Source: Halicephalobus mephisto | Lineage: Eukaryota; Nematoda; Chromadorea; Rhabditida; Panagrolaimidae | DNA length: 64,000 nucleotides | Assembly (NCBI GenBank): GCA_009193035.1 | Contig: SWDT01000005.1 | Span: 744,001 to 808,000, forward strand | Direction: 5' to 3' | Shown: positions 30,601 through 42,939 of the stretch, one piece after another | How positions within the stretch are numbered: position 1 is the first letter of the stretch | How the letters are laid out: each line of letters starts with the position of its first letter | Position numbers and translations under genes: made by a program | Notes under the pieces: generated by a model | The model's input: the letters and a program-made list of their open reading frames with translations, nothing else | Databases searched by the model: none | What the model was told of the DNA's origin: nothing

Positions 30601-33600
30601 TTCTAGGAGATTTCAGGAAATTCTAGAAAACTTCAGAGACTTTTAGGAGATTTTGGAAGGTTTTTAGGAGTTTTTGGAAAGTTTCAGGAGATTTTGGAAG
30701 ACTTTAGAAATTTTCGATGGAATTTCTGAAGACTCCAGAAGCCTTCGATGGGATTTTCAAAAACTCCAGAAGCCTTCGATGGAATTTCTGAAGATTCTAG
30801 ACCCCTTCGATGGAATTTTCAAAGATTCTAGAAGTCTTCGATGGAATTTTAGTTAATTAAAAACCGAAATATAATGTTATTCCAGTTCTGAAGAAAAAGC
30901 AGACGATGACCGGACGAGGAATAAAAGGAATGAATGAGGAGAAAACTGGCCGAGAGAGACTCGATTGTGATTTACGGCTTCCCAGACCGAGTTCGGCTTC
31001 TCTCGGAGGTCCTACTATCATCAATCACCAAAGTTATTTTACAAAATTAAAAAATACTTTTTTTCTAAATTTAACAAAAATAAAAATTTAAAAAAACTTG
31101 GATTTTTTTCTTATCTTAAGAACCCCAAAAGAGCTTATTGATCGATTTTTTGGAAGATTTATAGTTCGATAAGGGTCTCGTTGATTAATGGCCGTTCCGA
31201 GTTTGAACCGACTTGGCAGCGATCAAGAATAGGACAGCTGGATTTCATTCATTATCTGGCTTTTCAAAATCAAAATAATTTTCGCCGAAAATAAAAGGAA
31301 AAAGGGGTCTGCCATTTGCGCGAAAATCCGGATTTGACTAATTGGCCGAGAAACAAATACGGAATTCAAATTCTTTAAAATAACGACAATCCTGGTCTTA
31401 GAAGGAATTATTTAATTTTAAATTTCCATAAAAATTGGGGATTTTTAAAAAAAAATAAAAAAAAATTTTTAAAAAATTAAAAAAAAAGAAAAAAAAATAA
31501 AAATTATTTTTTGAATACATTTATGCGCGGGAATTTTGGCAATCTGTTCTGATTAACCAGTTATTCCTAATTTGAGCGCGAGTCGGGTCAATCATTCCTT
31601 TTTGAAAGATTAAAACCAGTGCGAGTTGGTTTTGGCAGGCCGTTCATTCCTAATATTAAGCATTAGCCAGGACTGTCATTCCATTTCTTAGGATTAAAAT
31701 TAGTGCGAGTCAATTTTGGCAGGCCATTCCAATAAACAGTTTATTCCAAACATCAAGCGCCAGTCAATCATTTCTTTGTTGTAAATTACAAGCCGATGCG
31801 AGTCAAATTTGAGAGGCCATGCATTCCTGAACATCAAGCGCGAGTCAGATCTATCATTCTTTTTTGATAAAAACCAGTGCGAGTCAAGTTTGTCGAACAG
31901 TTTTGAAATTTTTTATATCATGTGCGAGTCATGCCAGTCATTCCTTTTCTCACGATCAAAGCCAGTGCGAGTGGATCTGTTTGGTCCGATTTCGACTCTC
32001 GAATAAATTTAAAAATTAAAAAAAATAAAATAAATCGTAATTTCGTACATGAACATGTTTTAAAAATTTTATATTACAAAAATTGATAAAAAAAAACAAA
32101 TTTGGTCTTACAAAGAAATAATTAATTTAAGATTTTTGTAACTACTAAAATGTCACCGAGGAAGAAAGACTGGCAAAAAGTCAATTTTTGGGCCAATTTA
32201 ACTGGTCCTTGTTCCAAGACAAATGTCAACGAAAATTTGGAAGATGTTCTGGTGTTTCGAAATAGTCAGGACCATCCAAAAAAGGTCCATTTGCATATTG
32301 TATAAGAATTTTCGAATATTTTAATCGTTAAATTTCTAAATAAAAATTAAATTTTAAATAATTTTTAAATAAAAAATATAAATTTCAAATAATTTTTAAA
32401 TATAAAGAAATTTAAATTTTAAATAATTTTTAAAAAAAAAATATTTAAATTTTTGAAACAACTTTAAAATAAAAAATATAAATTTCAAATAATTTTTTAA
32501 AGTAAAAATATTTAAATTTCAAATAATTTTTAAATATAAAAAAATATTTAAATTTCAAATAATTTTTAAAGAAAAAATATTTAATTTTTTTAAAGTAAAA
32601 ATATTTAAATTTCAAATAATTTTTATTAAGGAAAAATATTTAAATTTTAAATAATTTTTTTTAATAAAAATATTTAAATTTTAAATAATTTTTATTAATA
32701 AAAATATTTAAATTTTCCGACTTACCCTGAGGACAGATGTGGTGTTAACGCTTCCGGCGACATTGCTGGCTGTACACTGATAGTATCCGCTGTCGAGGAC
32801 TTCCAATTCCGTAATTATTAATTTAGAAAAATAATCTTTGTTTTTTATTTTTGTTCTTCTATTTTTTTCAATAGGAGCGTTATTTTTAAGCCAGGTAAAT
32901 TCAATCGGAAGAGGAAAAGCCGCAGCTTCGCATTTCAGTCTGATTTCTCCTCCGACGGACCTCGTCGTGTTCGGAAGTTGAGAAGTCAGTCTGATATACG
33001 GTCTCTTGCCAGTACTGTCGTCCATTCTGAAAATTCAAAAAATTAAATATCGTTAAAAAAACCAAAAGTAATTTTAAATTTTCTCAATATGAATTTTTGG
33101 AAGTTCTTAGAAACTACAGTAACATGGGATAATTTTAGTTTTATATAATTATTAATTTTACAAAATTTCGAAATAAATATTTAAAAAGGTAAAAAATAAA
33201 AATTTCGATTAAATGGTCTTGAGAGGAATTTCTAAAAGTTCTTAGGAAGCACAGTAACCTCTGGGATAGTTTTTTTTCGGAAATTTCGAAATAAATATTT
33301 CTAAAAAAATGAAAATTTCGATTAAATGGTCCTGACACGAGTTTCTAAAAGTTCTTGGAAAGTACAGTAGCCTGTGGGATAGTTTTGGCTTTCCGTAATG
33401 GTTTCTTGGAGGATCGGACAGAGTGCACTGGAGGCAGTAGCCCAGACAGATCTAGCCAGCCCGGATCTGAAAACGACTGTGTCCTCCCGAATGAATCCAG
33501 AACTTCCTAGATTCAGGCACACTGCCCTCCACTTTCCCCGATTTATTACCACAAAATATATTTCTTAAATTATAATTTTTATCCAAATTCCTCCTCGAAG

Positions 33601-36600
33601 ATGGATTTGTTGATTTTAAAAAATCCAATTTGGGCAGATCTTCGGGAATAAGAACAATGGATATGAGAGGTCGAGAAAAGATCCCGGATAATCCGATTGG
33701 AGAAGTAACATTAGAACCTCTAATTATTTTTCGAAAAATTTTTAGAAAAAATTTAAATAAAAAAATTTTTTTTAATTTCGGAATTTTTTGAAATCTTTCA
33801 TCATTTAAGAAATTCAAAATATATTAAAATTTCCAAAATACAGTATCAGGTTCTGAAATCTTCGAAAATTTCTTAAAATATTCCAAAAAATTTCAAAAAA
33901 TTTCAAAAATTCCAAAAAATTTCAAAAATTCCAAAAAATTTCAAAAATTTCAAAAATTTCAAAAAATTTCAAAAATTTCAAAAAATTTCAAAAATTACAA
34001 AAATTTCAAAAAATTTCAAAAATTTCAAAAAATTTCAAAAATTACAAAATTTCAGACTTCTGTAACAATTTCCAGAATCTCCTTGAATTTTCTGAAACTT
34101 TCTGAATCCAAAAATTCGTTTCAAGACAATTTTAAAAAAATTTAAATTTTTATAAAATTTGAATTTTCAAATTTCGAATAAAAAATCAAAGAATTTTCGA
34201 AACAGATAAAGGGCCAAGCTAACTTCGTGGAAAGTGAAATAACCCGAGGCAATGGCCCCAGTGAACATCCACAGCCCGACGACAAATTAGGGCTGGTCTC
34301 GTTCCTCCAGAAGTATCCGTGTCCGGAAACCAATTTTCGAGTTGGTATTCATTAATTTCTTTGCCTCAGGCAAAACTAAAAATGCATAAAAAAAGTAAAA
34401 ATTTAAATATTTAAAAAAAAAGAGAAAATTTAAATAATAAAAAAAATTTAAATTTAAATATTTAAAAAAAAAGAAAAATTTAAATGTTTTTAAAAATAGA
34501 AAATTTAAATAATAAAAAAAATTTAAATTTAAATATTTTAAAAAAAAAGAAAAATTTAAATTTAAATATTTTTAAAAAGTTAAAATTTTAGATATTTTTA
34601 AAAGTTAAAATTCAAATGTTTTTAAAAATAAAATTTTAGATATTTTTAAAAAGTTAAAATTTAAATGTTTTCAAAAGTTAAAATTTAAATGTTTTTAAAA
34701 ACCATAAATCTGTAAAATTTACAGTCTCCATTAGAAGCTCATTTAAACCGACACATTTGGAAATTTATTGCAGAACGAAGATCCAATGAAAAAGCAGTCG
34801 GCCGGAATTAACTTGACTCTATTTCGCGGCAGGAAAGATGAGCGATGGCCGATGGACAACCAGTCTTGAGTGCCATCCGAGGAAAATGGAAGACACGGAC
34901 AGTTGCCATTGAGATAACTGGTCTAATGGGAGCTTTTGTAAAGGGACAAAACCAGAGCTGTAGAAAATTCGTGATGCGACATTTCTGTTCCGAACATTTA
35001 TGTTTAAATTTTTGCAATTTTAATTTAAAAATTAAAAACAAAAATTCATTCTGAATAACTTTACATAGGTTATATAGTACTTTAAAAGCCATTTTAGGAA
35101 AGTTTCTGTTTTTTTGAAAACATGGATGTAAAATTTCAAATATCTTTAAAATTCAGAATTAGTCTCCAGAATCCAGGATTCTGAGAGTCAATTAGTGATT
35201 CTAATTTCAGATTCAGAATCTACGATTTCGATTACATTATTAAAAGTTCTTTTTATTAAGTTCTAATTTTTGGATTGGAACATAAACGTTTATGATACAA
35301 ATCTCTAATATATATGTTATATAATCCAGAATCCGTGATTCTGAAGGTCAATTGGTAATTTCGATTTCAGATTCAGAATCTATGAGTCTTATTATCCTAT
35401 TAAGAGTTCTTTTTATTTAGTTCTAATTTTAGGATGGAACATAAACGTTTATGATACAAATCTCTAATATATATGTTATATAATCCAGAATCCTGGATTC
35501 TGAAAGTCAATTAGTGATTCTAATTTCAGATTCAGAATTTACGGACTTGATTACATCGTTATAAGTTCTTTTTGTGGAGTTCTAATTTTAGGATTGAAAT
35601 ATAAACGTTTATGATACAAATCTCTGATATATGTGTCATATAATCCAGAATCCAGGATTCTGAAAGTCAATTAGTGATTCTAATTTCAAATTCAGAATTT
35701 ACGAGTCATATTATCCTATTAAAAGTTCTTTTTATTAAGTTTTAATTTTTGGATTGGAACATAAACGCTCGGAACACAAACGTCGCATAACCTTGTAGAT
35801 TTCAAATTTTCGAATCTAATTTTAAACATAATTCTGATTTTAAAATTGCAATTAATTCAAAATTTAGAAAGTCAAATTAGTTTGATTTTTATAAATTTTA
35901 AATTAAAATCGAAAGTTAAAAAGCAAAAATTTAAAATTTGAAAAACATAATTCAAGTTTAGAAAAGTTCGATTTCGAAAAATAAGGATTCAGAATCCAAA
36001 TTTAACAGATCAGAATCCTATTTGAACTACTTCTATTTCGAAAATAAGGATTCAGAATCCAAATTTAACAGATCAGAATCCTATTTGAACTACTTCTATT
36101 TCGAAAAATAAGGATTCAGAATACAAAGTTAACAGATCAGAATCCTATTTGAACTACTTCTACTTCAAAAATAAGGATTCAGAATCCAAATTTAACAGAT
36201 CAGAATCCTATTTGAACTGCTTCTACTTCGAAATCAAGGAATCCAGACCGATTTCGAACAACTTCAACCTCAAAAATCCAAACTAATTCTAATATTTTCT
36301 ATCTAAACCTAGTTACTTCTATTCAAAAATCAAACTAGTTCGAATTAAAGAACTTTAAAAAATGGACAGTTTTAAACAAAACTGGAATCAACATCGAATA
36401 ATGAAATATTGACAGTTTTGAACTCTCAAAATCAATCTTATTTTTGACTGTCAAACATTTTAGGTCGATTTTTTGGGATAAATTGACAAGTCAAGGTTAA
36501 ATTTATATATTTAAAATAAATACACACCTTTGAAAAAAGTAATTTTTAAAACAAAAAAATTTTAAAACAGAAGTTAATAAAATTAAAAATAACAGTTCAT

Positions 36601-39011
36601 AAATCAAAAACGGCAAATTTACGACCTTTAGAATTATCGCGGGAGGTCGGCCAAATGCACCCCAATAATCAATTCTAAAGGATGTCTGTCGAATTTGCGC
36701 ATTTGGGACATATAGAATTCCCTCCATGCTCTCAGCAGGAAACCACGCGAACACATATTTGTTGCGCATGTTTTGTCCGAATTTCTGTTGGCCACTGGAT
36801 TAGTCCAAACAAGGTCACAACATGAAGGAATCAATGCCCATTCAAGCTTCAAAATCCCATTCATATAAATACCCAAAATATAAAATAATTTAAAATATAA
36901 AATAATTAAAATTAAATAATTCGAAATTAAATAATTTAAAATTAAATACTCAAAATATAAAACATTAAAATAAAATAATTTAAAATAAAATAATTTAAAA
37001 TATAAAATCATTTAAAATTAAATACTCAAAATATAAAATAATTTAAAAATTAAATAATTTAAAATATAAAATCATTTAAAATAAAATACTCAAAATATAA
37101 AATATATTAAAATTAAATAATTTAAAATTAAATAATTCAAAATATAAAATAATTTAAAATATAAAATTTTTTAAAATTGTCTCGAAAGGAATTTGTCGAA
37201 ATTACGGTAATCCAAAAATTCGGTTTTGAATGATTTCGTAATTAATGTTTTAAAATTGCAATTTTTTAGATAGATTTAGAAACTTTTACGTCGGAGTTAT
37301 ATAGGGTACAGAACCTTCTGTTTTCGAGAATTAAGGAAATATTTATAAATATTATATTATAAAAAAGTAAAAATGGATATTTTTGTAAAATTGTCTCAAC
37401 CCGAATTTTAGAAATATCATGAAAACTACAGTAACATGTTCGGTGATTTTATGTAACAATTTTTTCGTAATTGCTATCATAAAATCAAAAAATTCTCCAA
37501 AGACAAACTTCATTACTTGTAATCTTAAAAAAGCAAAAATAGATGTTGTGGAATTGTCTCAACCCGAATTTTAGAAATCTCATGAGAACTACAGTAATCT
37601 GTGTGTTCATCCTGTGTGATAGTTGTTTCGTGGTTATTATTATAAAATTAAAGAACTCTCCAAAGACAGATTTCATCACTTGTAATCTTAAAAAAGCAAA
37701 AATAGATGTTGTGGAATTGTCTCAACCCGAATTTTAGAAATCTTATGAAAACTACAATAACCTGTGCAATGATTTTATGTGATAGTTATTATAAAATTAA
37801 AGAACTCTTCAAAGACAGATTTCGTTATTCATAATGTCAAAAAAGCAAAAATGGACATTGTAAAATTGTTTCGACGCGAATTTTAGAAATCCCATGAAAA
37901 TTACAGTAACTTGTGTATTCATCCTATACGATAGTTATTATTATATAATCAAAAAACTCTCCAGAAATAGACTCCATTATTCGTTTTTTAAAAATTACAG
38001 TATTCGAACAACTTTTCGAAAATAAAATTTCATTTTTCCAAAGTTCAAAATTTGGACTTTCTCGTGTTAAAACAACATTCATAAATTTTTTTATTTTAAA
38101 AATTTGTTTTACTTAAATTAATAAAACTTGATATTCGGTTTTTTCGAATAATATTTGATTTTTAAATCGGATTTTAGAACAAAAAAATTCGAATTTTGAT
38201 AAAATTAATTTTAGAATTGAAATATTTTTAGAAAAATTTAATAAAATTTTGTCAATTAAGATATTTTTAAATAAAAAAATTTCGAATGTTGTTTTAGAAC
38301 GAGAAAAATTGGAAATAAAACCTTAAATTTTAACTTTGAGTTTTGATCAATTTTGATAAAATTGAATTTTAAATTTTTCCAAAAATAATAAAATTTTTTA
38401 AAAATTAATAGAAATTTTAGCTTTTTTCAAAATTAATAAAAATGTTTTAAAAATGAATAAAGGTTTTTTAAAAATTAGTAGACATTATAGATTTTTTTTA
38501 AAATAATAGAAATTTTAGCTTTTTTAAAAATTAATAAAAAATTTTTAAAAATCAACAAAAATTTTTTTTGAAATTGATGGAAATTTTAAATTTTCTAGAA
38601 ATTATAACTTTTTTTAAAATTAATAAAAAATTTTTAAAAATCAACAAAAATTTTTTTTGAAATTAATAGAAATTTTAAATTTTTTAAAAATTAATAGAAA
38701 TTTTAAAAAATTAATAAAGATTTTTTCAAAATTAATAAATTTTAACTTTTTTCAAAATTAATAAAATATTTTTAAAAATCAACAAAAATTTTTTGAAATT
38801 AATAGAAATTGTAAATTTTTAAAAACCTACGTTGAATTGTAATCTCCATAGACGATATCGTAATCCCCGGCTGGTTCGATAAACAAATCATCGTCGGGTT
38901 TCGGAGCCATTTCTTCTGAATCCGCTTCTGAATCTTCTTCGAAAATTAAATCAACATCATTTTCGAATTTTTCTAATTTAGAATATTCCGATTTTTTTGA
39001 ATCAAATTTAT
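24660..39011 (-). CDS. cam-1: ROR/CAM-1-like receptor tyrosine kinase, kinase motifs degenerate
   Basis: A Wnt-binding cell-surface receptor of the ROR class (CAM-1 in C. elegans, which guides cell migration and neurite growth). Exons on the minus strand are 39011-38831, 33026-32726, 28203-26275, 25939-25573, 25025-24912 and 24799-24660, all phase-consistent; about 1,010 codons. Order: acidic segment; Ig domain (RLKCEAAAF ... FTWLKN ... GYYQCTASN); Frizzled domain with ten Cys ([11 protein letters not shown] ... NRC); kringle with six Cys ([10 protein letters not shown] ... DVPKC); TM helix ([14 protein letters not shown] then CCCCKRRK); Ser/Gly/Pro-rich juxtamembrane; kinase; Gly/Ser and acidic tail (YSEESSEDD). 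Kinase motifs: [13 protein letters not shown], α[14 protein letters not shown], but DFA for DFG and KEA for PEA. The most 5' exon found starts in phase 1, so a signal-peptide exon is missing. A 35 bp exon at 45355-45389 ending ATGA|GTAAG would fit the phase but supplies no signal peptide. The two largest introns are 5.8 and 4.5 kb. Confidence 0.9.
25130..25560. repeat. Intronic T-rich ~45 bp repeats
   Basis: TTTTCCAATTTCTCAAATTT is repeated about five times (25120-25280), followed by related TTAATTTTTGAATTTTGGAG words. Intron of the ROR gene. Confidence 0.65.
25965..26170. repeat. Intronic ~25 bp repeat AAAAAGTTCATTTTTTCTAA
   Basis: Seven to eight copies of a 24-30 bp unit lie just downstream of the exon that ends in the kinase activation segment. 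Confidence 0.75.
31540..31990. repeat. Degenerate ~85-110 bp array with GCGAGTC words
   Basis: CCAGTGCGAGT(C/T) recurs with CATTCCTAA/CATTCCTTTT, GGCAGGCC(A/G)TTC and CATCAAGCGC(G/C)AGTC about four to five times. The units are more GC-rich than other arrays in the window and strongly diverged, suggesting an older array. Confidence 0.7.
32330..32715. repeat. ~37 bp repeat AAATTTCAAATAATTTTTAA
   Basis: About ten degenerate copies of AAATTTCAAATAATTTTTAA plus AAAAATATTT end next to the donor of the Ig-domain exon. Confidence 0.8.
33031..33606. repeat. ~575 bp segmental duplicate, copy 1
   Basis: It is nearly identical to 41984-42575. Shared long stretches include AATTAAATATCGTTAAAAAA, CAGTAACATGGGATAATTTT, GGTTTCTTGGAGGATCGGAC and CACTGCCCTCCACTTTCCCC. 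The duplicate starts a few bases into the intron next to the Ig exon. Short open frames in it are shared by both copies. No start or splice signals support coding. Confidence 0.85.
35150..35790. repeat. 160 bp tandem repeat, four copies
   Basis: TCCAGAATCCAGGATTCTGA marks copies at about 35165, 35325, 35484 and 35644. Each copy holds GTGATTCTAATTTCAGATTC, AAGTTCTTTTTATTAAGTTC and GGAACATAAACGTTTATGAT. Intron of the ROR gene. Confidence 0.9.
35975..36345. repeat. 62-65 bp tandem repeat, ~4 copies, inverted relative at 49 kb
   Basis: ATAAGGATTCAGAATCCAAA followed by TTTAACAGATCAGAATCCTA and TTTGAACTACTTCTA is repeated four times up to 36240. A single-copy flank ending CTAAACCTAGTTACTTCTAT follows. 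The same array and flank occur in reverse complement at about 48740-49320. Confidence 0.9.
37360..37990. repeat. 163 bp tandem repeat, second array
   Basis: Four copies of the unit also found at 15.19-15.83 kb, marked by AATTGTCTCAACCCGAATTT or GACGCGAATT, CTACAGTAA and TCTCCAAAGACAGA. Copies within this array are more diverged than those at 15 kb (AACCC versus GACGC variants). Confidence 0.9.
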
Positions 39012-39264
39012 CTGAAAATTTAATATTTAATAAAATAAAATTTATTCGTGACATTCATCAACAGAAAATTTCCGAAAAAGTTCAATTTTGGCATCTCGAC
39101 GAAAAAGAATTAACTTCAAGTGGATGGATTCTGCGCGAGCAGGTCAAATCCGGGCTTGTTTTGACCATCCCAAAAAGCAGGGGACAAAAATGAGCAATTA
39201 GTTTCTTTTGTGAAGAAGAACGGGACCAATTATCTCCAAAAACCCTTTCCCGCATTCGGCCAAT

Positions 39265-39670
39265 CATCTAAATATAAAAACAACAAATCTTGAGGAAGAA
39301 ATCTGGAGAAAAACTGTCTTGAAAGGAGTTTTCGAAATTTTCCACTTAAGACCAAAAATATGAAATTTTTTAAAATAATAAAATTCAGAAACCATCTAAA
39401 TATAAAAACAACAAATCTTGAGGAAGAAATCTGGAGAAAAACTGTCTTGAAAAGAATTTTCGAAATTTTCCACTTAAGACCGAAAATATGGAATTTTTTA
39501 AAATAATAAAATTCAGAAATCATCTAAATATAAAAACAACAAATCTTGAGGAAGAAATCTGGAGAAAAACTGTCTTGAAAAGAATTTTCAACATTTTCCA
39601 CTTAAGACCAAAAATATGGAATTTTTTAAAATAATAAAATTTGAAAATCATCTAAATATAAAAACAACAA
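39265..39670. repeat. 128 bp tandem repeat, three copies
   Basis: CATCTAAATATAAAAACAAC occurs at about 39265, 39393, 39521 and 39649. Each unit has ATCTTGAGGAAGAAATCTGG, AAAACTGTCTTGAAA and TTTTCCACTTAAGACC. Similar but shorter units continue to about 40230. Confidence 0.9.
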
Positions 39671-40559
39671 ATATTTAGAACAGAATTTTCCGAAAATTTT
39701 CTCAATAATAAATCTAGAATTTTCCACTTAAGATCGAAAATTGTGAATTTCATGTTTAAGTGCTTCTAGAAAGTTCAAAAACCATTTAAATTTAAAAAAT
39801 TAAATTTTAAATAATAAAATTTAGAAATTATCTAAAATTTAAAAAATTAAATTTAAAGTACAAAATTTTTAAAATGGTCTTAACAAGAATTTTATAATTT
39901 TCCAGTTAGGACCGAAAATTATGAAGTTTTATTTTTAAATAATAAAATTTAAAAATCATTTAAATTTTTAAAAAATTTTAAATATGAAATTTGAAAAAAA
40001 TTTAAAATATGAAATTTAAAAAAATTTTAAATACAAAATTTGAAAAATGATTCTGACAAGAATTTTATTATTTTCCAGTTAAGACCGAAAATTATGAAGT
40101 TTTATTTTTAAATAATAAAATTTAAAAATCATTTAAATTTTAAAAAAATTTTAAATACAAAATTTTAAAAATTGTCCTGACAAGAATTTTATTATTTTCC
40201 AGTTAGGACCGAAAATTATGAAGTTTAATGTTTATACAATTCCAGAAAGTTAAAACACAGTGCTATTTTAAAAATAGAAATGTTTGCTGAAGAATTTTGA
40301 AAAAAAAATTATTTCAAAACGAATTTTCAGAATGTCCCACTTGAGACTAAAAACTGTGAAATTTTATATTTAAGTAGTTTTAAAAAATTCTAAATTCTCA
40401 CTATTTTGAAAAAAAATAAAAATTTTAAAAAATTTTCAAATTTCTTCGATCCGAAATTTTCAAAATTTTTCCGTTGGGATTCAAAACAATGAAATTTTAT
40501 GATTTTAGAAAATTTCAAAATCATCATATTAAAAAAATAAAAATATTTCAAAAAAATTC

Positions 40560-41115
40560 GGAAAAAATTTTCCAATAAAAATTTAAAACTTTCCAGTCAA
40601 GACCAAAAAGTTAAAAATTTTGTATTTATATGGTTTTTAAAAATTCTAAAATTATATTATTTAAAAAGTAAAAAAATTTGGAAAATTATCCCGACACGAA
40701 TTTTTTTAATTTTCCGTCCGAGACCGAAAGTTGTAAAATTTTATGTTTACATGGTTCTTTAAAGTTCGAAATTATATTTTTCACAAAATTTTAAAAATAT
40801 AAACGAAATTCTGAAAAATTATCCCGACACGAATTTTTTCAATTTTCCAGTCAAGACCAAAAAGTTGTAAAATTTTGTATTTATATGATTTTTAAAAACT
40901 CTAAAATTATATTATTTAAAAAGTAAAAAAGTGTAAAATTATCCCGACACTAATTTTTTCAATTTTCCAGTCAAGACCAAAAAGTTGTAAAATTTTATGT
41001 TTACATGGTTTTTAAAAACTCTAAAATTATATTATTTAAAAAGTAAAAAAATTTGGAAAATTATCCCGACACGAATTTTTTCCAATTTTCCGCTCGAGAC
41101 CAAAGACTAAAAATC
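40560..41115. repeat. ~115 bp repeats with TTATCCCGACACGAATTTTT
   Basis: Four copies of ATTATCCCGACACGAATTTT followed by TTTTCCAGTCAAGACCAAAA and TAAAATTATATTATTTAAAA. They are related to the 39.3 kb array through the phrase CAGTCAAGACC. Confidence 0.8.
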
Positions 41116-41224
41116 TTAATTCACAAGGCCTTGAGAAATTTTACAAATTATAAAAAATTCTAAGATGTTCTTTAATCTCATCCAAGAAATTTTAATTTAT
41201 TTACAAATTCCTAAATTTATCAGA

Positions 41225-41520
41225 AAAATTATTTTAAATCTTATTTAATTTTTTAAATTTATATTTAATTTTAAATTTTATTAAAAATTTTTTATTTTAT
41301 TTATAATTTTAAATTTTATTAAAAAATTTTATTTTATTTAAAAAATTCTTTAAATTTATTTATAATTTTAAATTTTATTAGAAAAATTTTGAAAATTTAT
41401 TTATAATTTTAAATTTCATTAGAAAAATTTTGAAAATTTATTTACAATTTTAAATTTTATTTATTAGAAAAATTTTGAAAATTTATTTATAATTTTAAAT
41501 TTTATTAGAAAAATTTTAAT
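41225..41520. repeat. ~42 bp AT repeat
   Basis: ATTTATAATTTTAAATTTTA followed by TTAGAAAAATTTTGAAA is repeated about six times; low complexity. Confidence 0.7.
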
Positions 41521-41983
41521 AAAGAAAATCTGAAAAGCAAATTGGTCGAAAAAGGAAAAAAGTCCTTGACCGGTCGGAAGAGGAGGAATAAAACTGAAAA
41601 AAACTGATTGAAGCTAAAAAAGCTGATTCAATTTAGAATTCTCCAAAAGCGGCATTTATTTTTTTTGGCAGGATTGCCTGAGGGAGACAATGGCTTCGTT
41701 CACGTCTAAAATGGAAGGAGTCGGAAAATAGTTTATTTAGCCATTTATTTTATGACTTTAGTTTTCGACAAAAAAAAATTTAATTTTTTAAAAGTCGTAT
41801 AGGAAATAATTTATTCGACCGTGAATGACGAAAAAGCGTGTCCATTTTTTGACCAATTATAGGTAAATGAAAATGATATAGGGACTCTACCCAGCTAGCG
41901 GTTGCCATGAAAATCCTCTAGTTGAGGGTGACATGGACAGACATTTCTCTTTTTTCAAATCCGAAAATTGGTCTTTGAAAAAA

Positions 41984-42575
41984 ATTCAAAAAATTAAATA
42001 TCGTTAAAAAATCAAAAGTAATTTTAAATTTTCTCAATATGAATTTTTGGAAGTTCTTAGAAACTACAGTAACATGGGATAATTTTAGTTTTATATAATT
42101 ATTTTACAAAATTTCGAAATAAATATTTTAAAAATAAAAATTTCGATTAAATGGTCTTGAGAGGAATTTCTAAAAGTTCTTAGAAAGTACAGTAACTTGT
42201 GGGATAGTTTTGGTTTTAGAAAATTTCGAAATCAATATTTTAAAAAAATGAAAACTTCGAAATAAATATCTTTAAAAAAATGAAAATTTCGATTAAATGG
42301 TCCCGACACGAGTTTCTAAAAGTTCTTGGAAAGTACAGTAGCCTGTGGGATAGTTTTGGCTTTCTGTAATGGTTTCTTGGAGGATCGGACAGAGTGCACT
42401 GGAGGCAGTTGCCCAGACAGATCTAGCCAGCCCGGATCTGAAAACGACTGTGTCCTCCCGAATGAATCCAGAACTTCCTAGATTCAGGTACACTGCCCTC
42501 CACTTTCCCCGATTTATTACCACAAAATATATTTTTTAAATTATAATTTTTATCCAAATTCCTCCTCGAAGATGG
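41984..42575. repeat. ~590 bp segmental duplicate, copy 2
   Basis: Partner of 33031-33606 in the same orientation, about 9 kb away. It has a small extra internal repeat (GAAAACTTCGAAATAAATAT) near 42250. The flanks diverge sharply on both sides. Confidence 0.85.
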
Positions 42576-42939
42576 ATTAGGATTTTTATTTTTCAAAGTT
42601 GTCCATTCGAGATCCGACAGGACAGGAAATGCCGTGGAAGGGACAATGTGGCTCCAAAAGGACGAAGAACAATGAAAAATTCGACTTTTGTCCGGCACCT
42701 CTCGGAAGCTCAATTAGTAGGCCCATATTGACAGAAATCGGAAGAAACAATGGAATCGAGAAGGTGCCAAAAAAGGAAAATTGAACGAATACAATAGTTT
42801 TTTTACAAAAACTTCTGTATTGGGAAAATATCGTAATTAATTCGTTTCAAGACGCGGGAAAGTTGACATTTTTCATTTTCAATTTGAGTTTCACTTGTGT
42901 CGAGGTCCACATCAAAGTCAAATTTCCGCGCAACAATAG

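Larger units (their letters stand above)
28204..32725. other. 4.5 kb intron of the ROR gene
   Basis: It consists mostly of AT-rich repeats: AGATTTAAATATTCTAGAAT at 28.28-28.58 kb; TTCTAAAACTGAATTAATTT, GAATTCGAAA and GATTTTGGATTAATTC at 29.58-30.2 kb; and CTTCGATGGAATTTCTGAAG at 30.7-30.85 kb. Islands of ordinary complexity are at about 28.68-28.87, 30.22-30.46, 30.89-31.06, 31.13-31.40 and 32.15-32.31 kb. They may be regulatory. None forms a phase-compatible exon, and the flanking exons join without one. Confidence 0.5.
33607..38830. other. Rest of the 5.8 kb intron of the ROR gene
   Basis: It contains several tandem arrays (listed separately), a simple TTTCAAAAATTTCAAAAAAT run at 33.88-34.05 kb, an AAATTTAAATATTTAAAAAA run at 34.39-34.70 kb, an AATAATTTAAAATATAAAAT run at 36.87-37.17 kb and a TTTTAAAAATTAATAGAAAT run at 38.3-38.82 kb. 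Ordinary-complexity islands at about 34.19-34.38, 34.73-35.06 and 36.63-36.86 kb have no exon-like structure. Confidence 0.5.

Noticed and set aside
33322..33817. Minus-strand open frames [13 protein letters not shown]... and [11 protein letters not shown]...
   Set aside because: They lie in a duplicated non-coding block; the frames overlap each other, and no start, domain or splice pattern supports them.
36503..37011. Overlapping minus-strand open frames (up to 125 codons)
   Set aside because: Half of the longer one is low-complexity Tyr/Leu/Ile repeat; the rest lacks splice signals and is not phase-compatible with the ROR exons.
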